In this document: in pieces, positions 23,429 through 26,150 of the stretch
Position numbering within the stretch: the stretch's first letter is position 1
Layout: the number at the start of each line of letters is the position of its first letter
Assembly: GCA_037387425.1 (NCBI GenBank)
Contig: JARRLC010000016.1
Coordinates: 1-26,150 of the forward strand
Origin: JARRLC01 sp037387425
GTDB lineage: Bacteria; Pseudomonadota; Alphaproteobacteria; Rhizobiales; Rhodomicrobiaceae
DNA length: 26,150 nt
Direction: 5' to 3'
Position numbers and translations under genes: made by a program
Notes under the pieces: generated by a model
What the model was told of the DNA's origin: nothing
The model's input: only the letters and a program-made list of their open reading frames with translations
The model's database searches: none

Positions 23429-24945
23429 CAACCAAAAAGCGCAAACTCCGCACCATCCCGCAACAGCGCACCCCGATGCGTGAACAACCACCAGACGAAC
23501 GCGCCAAGAATTTCGCCGAGGTCGCCTACGGTTACACCGAGGAAGACGCTATCCGCGAAACTGAACGCTGCCTGTTCTGCGCTGATCCCAAATGCATATC
23601 CGGATGCCCCGTCAACATCGATATCCCTGCTTTCATCCGCGAAATCAGCTCTCATAACTTTCGGCGCGCTTACGACATCATCACCGCCAGTAGCTTGCTT
23701 CCCGCCATATGCGGCCGCGTTTGCCCGCAGGAAAAGCAATGCGAAGGCGTATGCGCCGTGGGCAAGAAGCTGGAACCGGTCGCCATAGGCCGCCTGGAGC
23801 GTTTTGTGGGCGACAAAGCCATCGCGGAAGGCTGGACGAGTGTGCCTCAAATCGAGACGGACGGCTATCGCGTTGGCATCGTGGGCTCTGGCCCGGCTGG
23901 CATGGCGTGCGCTGGCGATCTGGCCAAGGCGGGCTGCGATGTAACGGTTTTCGAGGCATTCCATCAGGCAGGCGGTGTGCTGAAATACGGTATCCCCGAT
24001 TTCCGCCTGCCGAACGAAGTGGTGGACGCCGAAATCGAGAATTTGCGCAAGCTGGGCGTAAAATTCGAGTGCAACACGCTGATCGGGCGGCTGTTCACCA
24101 TCGAACAGATGATTGAAGAAATGGGCTTTGACGCCGTGTTCATTGGCACCGGCGCTGGATATCCGGCGCTTTTGGGCATTCCTGGTGACTCACTCAACGG
24201 CGTGCTCTCGGCAAACGAAATGCTCACACGCTGCAATCTGATGCGCGCGCGCGACTTTCCGGCCCACGACACGCCGCCCGCCATAGGCCGCCGCGTTGCG
24301 GTCGTCGGCGCGGGCAATACCGCCATGGACGCCATGCGCGTTGCCTTACGTCTCGGCGCTGAGAAGGTGTTCTGCTTCTATCGCCGGTCGCGCACCGAAG
24401 CCCCAGCACGCGCCGAGGAAGTTCACCACGCCGAGGAAGAAGGCATAGAATTTCATTGGCTTACTAACCCGGTGGAAATCCTTAGCGACGACAATGGCAA
24501 TGTCCGCGCGATGGCTTGCGTGAAAATGGAACTGGGCGAACCTGATGAATCCGGTCGGCGTCGCCCTGTGCCGATTGCGGGCAGCGAGCACGAATTTGAA
24601 GTCGATCAGGTCGTGTTCGCCATCGGCACCAACGCCAACCCGATCATCGGGCAGACCTCGAATATCCGGCTCAACAAGCGCGGCTATATCGAGACCGACG
24701 AAACGCTGGCCACCTCAATCGCTGGCGTGTTCGCAGGCGGCGATATCGTAACCGGAGCGGCGACCGTCATTGAGGCGATGGGCGCGGGACGCAAGGCGGC
24801 GGCGAGCATCAAGACATATCTCAACCTCCGCGACTATAAGTTGGGCGCGGATGCAACAGACACGGATAAAGAAGCAGAAGCGGCAAACCAGATGTTCGGT
24901 ATTGACACACGGGAGTGGAACTTTGTGCGCGTGCGAATGGGATAA
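23425..24945 (+). CDS. GltD/NfnB-like NADPH oxidoreductase with two [4Fe-4S] clusters
   Basis: A 506-residue protein of the glutamate synthase small subunit/NfnB family. The N-terminal ferredoxin-like region has CLFCADPKCISGCP and ICGRVCPQEKQCEGVC, eight cysteines for two [4Fe-4S] clusters. The FAD Rossmann fold is at VGIVGSGPAGMACAGDLAKA, and the NADPH domain has VAVVGAGNTAMDAMRVALRL with RRSRTEAPAR, followed by FAGGDIVTGAATVIEAMGAG. Because it pairs with an NfnA/SudB-like subunit and no glutamate synthase large subunit is present, a role as the large subunit of a ferredoxin-NAD(H)-NADP(H) transhydrogenase or sulfide dehydrogenase is more likely than glutamate synthesis. The start at 23425 gives MTTKKRKLRTIPQQRTPMRE, as in related proteins. 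A KorA-like gene follows 57 bases on. Confidence 0.9.
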   Translation: MTTKKRKLRTIPQQRTPMREQPPDERAKNFAEVAYGYTEEDAIRETERCLFCADPKCISGCPVNIDIPAFIREISSHNFRRAYDIITASSLLPAICGRVCPQEKQCEGVCAVGKKLEPVAIGRLERFVGDKAIAEGWTSVPQIETDGYRVGIVGSGPAGMACAGDLAKAGCDVTVFEAFHQAGGVLKYGIPDFRLPNEVVDAEIENLRKLGVKFECNTLIGRLFTIEQMIEEMGFDAVFIGTGAGYPALLGIPGDSLNGVLSANEMLTRCNLMRARDFPAHDTPPAIGRRVAVVGAGNTAMDAMRVALRLGAEKVFCFYRRSRTEAPARAEEVHHAEEEGIEFHWLTNPVEILSDDNGNVRAMACVKMELGEPDESGRRRPVPIAGSEHEFEVDQVVFAIGTNANPIIGQTSNIRLNKRGYIETDETLATSIAGVFAGGDIVTGAATVIEAMGAGRKAAASIKTYLNLRDYKLGADATDTDKEAEAANQMFGIDTREWNFVRVRMG

Positions 24946-25002
24946 ATGCCTTCGTCCCCCGCGTATTACGAGTTAAGTGAAGCCTAAGAAAGGCTGATGA
25001 GT

Positions 25003-26150
25003 ATGAACAAGATAACAACACCGAACGCATTCAGCCACACGCCAGACAGTATCGAGGCCACCGCTAACGGAAAATCCGTTCAGATACTCAGCGAGCATAT
25101 CGTCGAAATTATTTCCGATTCCGGCGAAGGCGCACAACGTTGCGGGCAGTCGCTGGGGGCTATCGCGGCGCGCATGGGCAACGGCGTGTGGACGGTCGAG
25201 ATCATCCCCGCCGAAATCCGCCCGCCAGCACGCAGCATCGCAGGCGCGAGCGGCAACCGCATCCGACTGGGCGCGGGAGCTATCACCAACGGGGGCGATG
25301 CGACCGACCTTGTCGTGGCCTTCAACGAGCAGGTGCTTTTAGGCCGTGTCCGCGCGGGCGAGTTAAAGCCCGATTGCACTATATTGCTGGAAAGCATGTG
25401 GCGCGACAGCCTGGATAGCACCCTCTCCGCGTCTTACATCGAAACTTACGATCACCTTATCGCCGCTGGATATCGCGTACTCGAAATCCCCATGGAGCAC
25501 GAATGCCGCAAACTCGTGCCAGACCCCAGGCGCGGCAAGAACATGTTCGCGCTCGGCATGCTGTGCTCCATCTACAGCCTCGACATGCAGCTTGCCCGTG
25601 AGCAAATCGCCATCACGTTTGGCAAGAAAAGCGCCGCGATTGTCAAGAACAACATCGCGCTTCTGGATGCGGGATTTCAATGGGGCGAAGCTAACCTTGA
25701 TTTCAAATACAGCATTCCGGCAGGCCCCATTACTGAGCCTAAAGTCGTTGCAAACGGCAACACGGCCTTAGCGCTCGGCATACTGGCGTCGGGAATGGAA
25801 ATCTGCGCGATGTACCCAATCACGCCTGCAACATCCGCTTCGCATTACTTGAGCGATGTGTTCGAAAAGGTGGGCGGCGTAGTGCATCAGGCTGAAGACG
25901 AAATCGCGGCGTGTTCGTTCGCCATCGGCGCGTCATACGCAGGCAAATGCGCGGTTACGATCACCTCCGGCCCTGGATATTCGCTGAAGCAGGAAGCGCT
26001 CGGCCTCGCGGTGATGGGCGAAATTCCGCTCGTGCTGGTGAACGTGCAACGCGGCGGACCATCCACCGGGCAGCCGACCAAGGCCGAACAAGGCGACCTG
26101 CTGACAACAATGTTCGGCAGCCACGGCGACGCGCCCAAAATTGTCATCGC
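25003..26150 (+). CDS. korA: 2-oxoacid:ferredoxin oxidoreductase alpha subunit, KorA-like (partial)
   Basis: The frame is open at the window end, showing 382 codons. The protein fuses the gamma domain (residues about 29-200: SDSGEGAQRCGQSLGAIAAR, and LVVAFNEQVLLGRV) to the start of the alpha domain (MYPITPATSASHYLSDVFEK, ITSGPGYSLKQEALGLAVMG, VQRGGPSTGQPTKAEQGDLL). This is the layout of two-subunit KorAB enzymes, which oxidise 2-oxoglutarate or a related 2-oxoacid to the acyl-CoA with ferredoxin as acceptor. The thiamine-binding beta subunit (korB) should lie just outside. The substrate cannot be fixed from this part alone. ATG at 25003 stands nine bases after AAGG; ATG at 24997 is only three bases away from it and less likely. 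It is third in the operon with the NfnAB-like pair. Confidence 0.9.
   Translation, partial: MNKITTPNAFSHTPDSIEATANGKSVQILSEHIVEIISDSGEGAQRCGQSLGAIAARMGNGVWTVEIIPAEIRPPARSIAGASGNRIRLGAGAITNGGDATDLVVAFNEQVLLGRVRAGELKPDCTILLESMWRDSLDSTLSASYIETYDHLIAAGYRVLEIPMEHECRKLVPDPRRGKNMFALGMLCSIYSLDMQLAREQIAITFGKKSAAIVKNNIALLDAGFQWGEANLDFKYSIPAGPITEPKVVANGNTALALGILASGMEICAMYPITPATSASHYLSDVFEKVGGVVHQAEDEIAACSFAIGASYAGKCAVTITSGPGYSLKQEALGLAVMGEIPLVLVNVQRGGPSTGQPTKAEQGDLLTTMFGSHGDAPKIVI

Overview
The window reads as a chromosomal segment of an alphaproteobacterium of moderate G+C. That placement rests on gene content and gene order recognised from memory, not on a search. The clues are an IalB-family secreted protein directly upstream of rlmN, a PduO-type adenosyltransferase close to etfB-etfA-3-hydroxyacyl-CoA dehydrogenase, and a glgP-glgB-glgC-glgA operon in the order known from Agrobacterium. 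No rRNA, tRNA, CRISPR array or prophage was seen.

Left third (1-12650). A decayed IS3-type OrfA fragment lies at the left edge. It is followed by a five-gene glycogen operon on the minus strand, transcribed glgP, glgB, glgC, glgA, then one 1440-residue protein that joins a complete GlgX debranching enzyme to a complete MalQ 4-alpha-glucanotransferase. The last three genes overlap by ATGA. GlgC, GlgA and GlgB build glycogen. GlgP, GlgX and MalQ take it apart and recycle the short dextrins. The fusion gene has a small frame-breaking deletion close to its 3' end that removes the conserved C-terminal GH77 motif from the main frame.

Middle (12651-18730), mostly plus strand. An IalB-like secreted protein, rlmN with an overlapping small membrane protein, and a 0.5-kb gap rich in inverted repeats come first. 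Then come an unrecognised cysteine-containing secreted protein, a PagL-like outer-membrane lipid A deacylase homologue, a cob(I)alamin adenosyltransferase and a rhomboid protease.

Right third (18730-26150). etfB-etfA-hbd form an operon ended by a clear rho-independent terminator. A convergent hemerythrin-like gene follows. A divergent intergenic region with two FNR/FixK-like palindromes then leads into a redox operon: a SudB/NfnA-like flavoprotein, a GltD/NfnB-like flavoprotein and a 2-oxoacid:ferredoxin oxidoreductase alpha subunit cut by the window end. Together these link acyl-CoA oxidation, ferredoxin, NAD(H) and NADP(H), and suggest a bacterium that faces low oxygen.

The points most worth checking are the GlgX-MalQ fusion and its 3' lesion, the paired FNR-like boxes in front of the NfnAB-Kor-like operon, the five-codon minigene at the NfnA/NfnB junction, and the structured DNA at 15267-15536. 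No wholly new system could be demonstrated from sequence alone.
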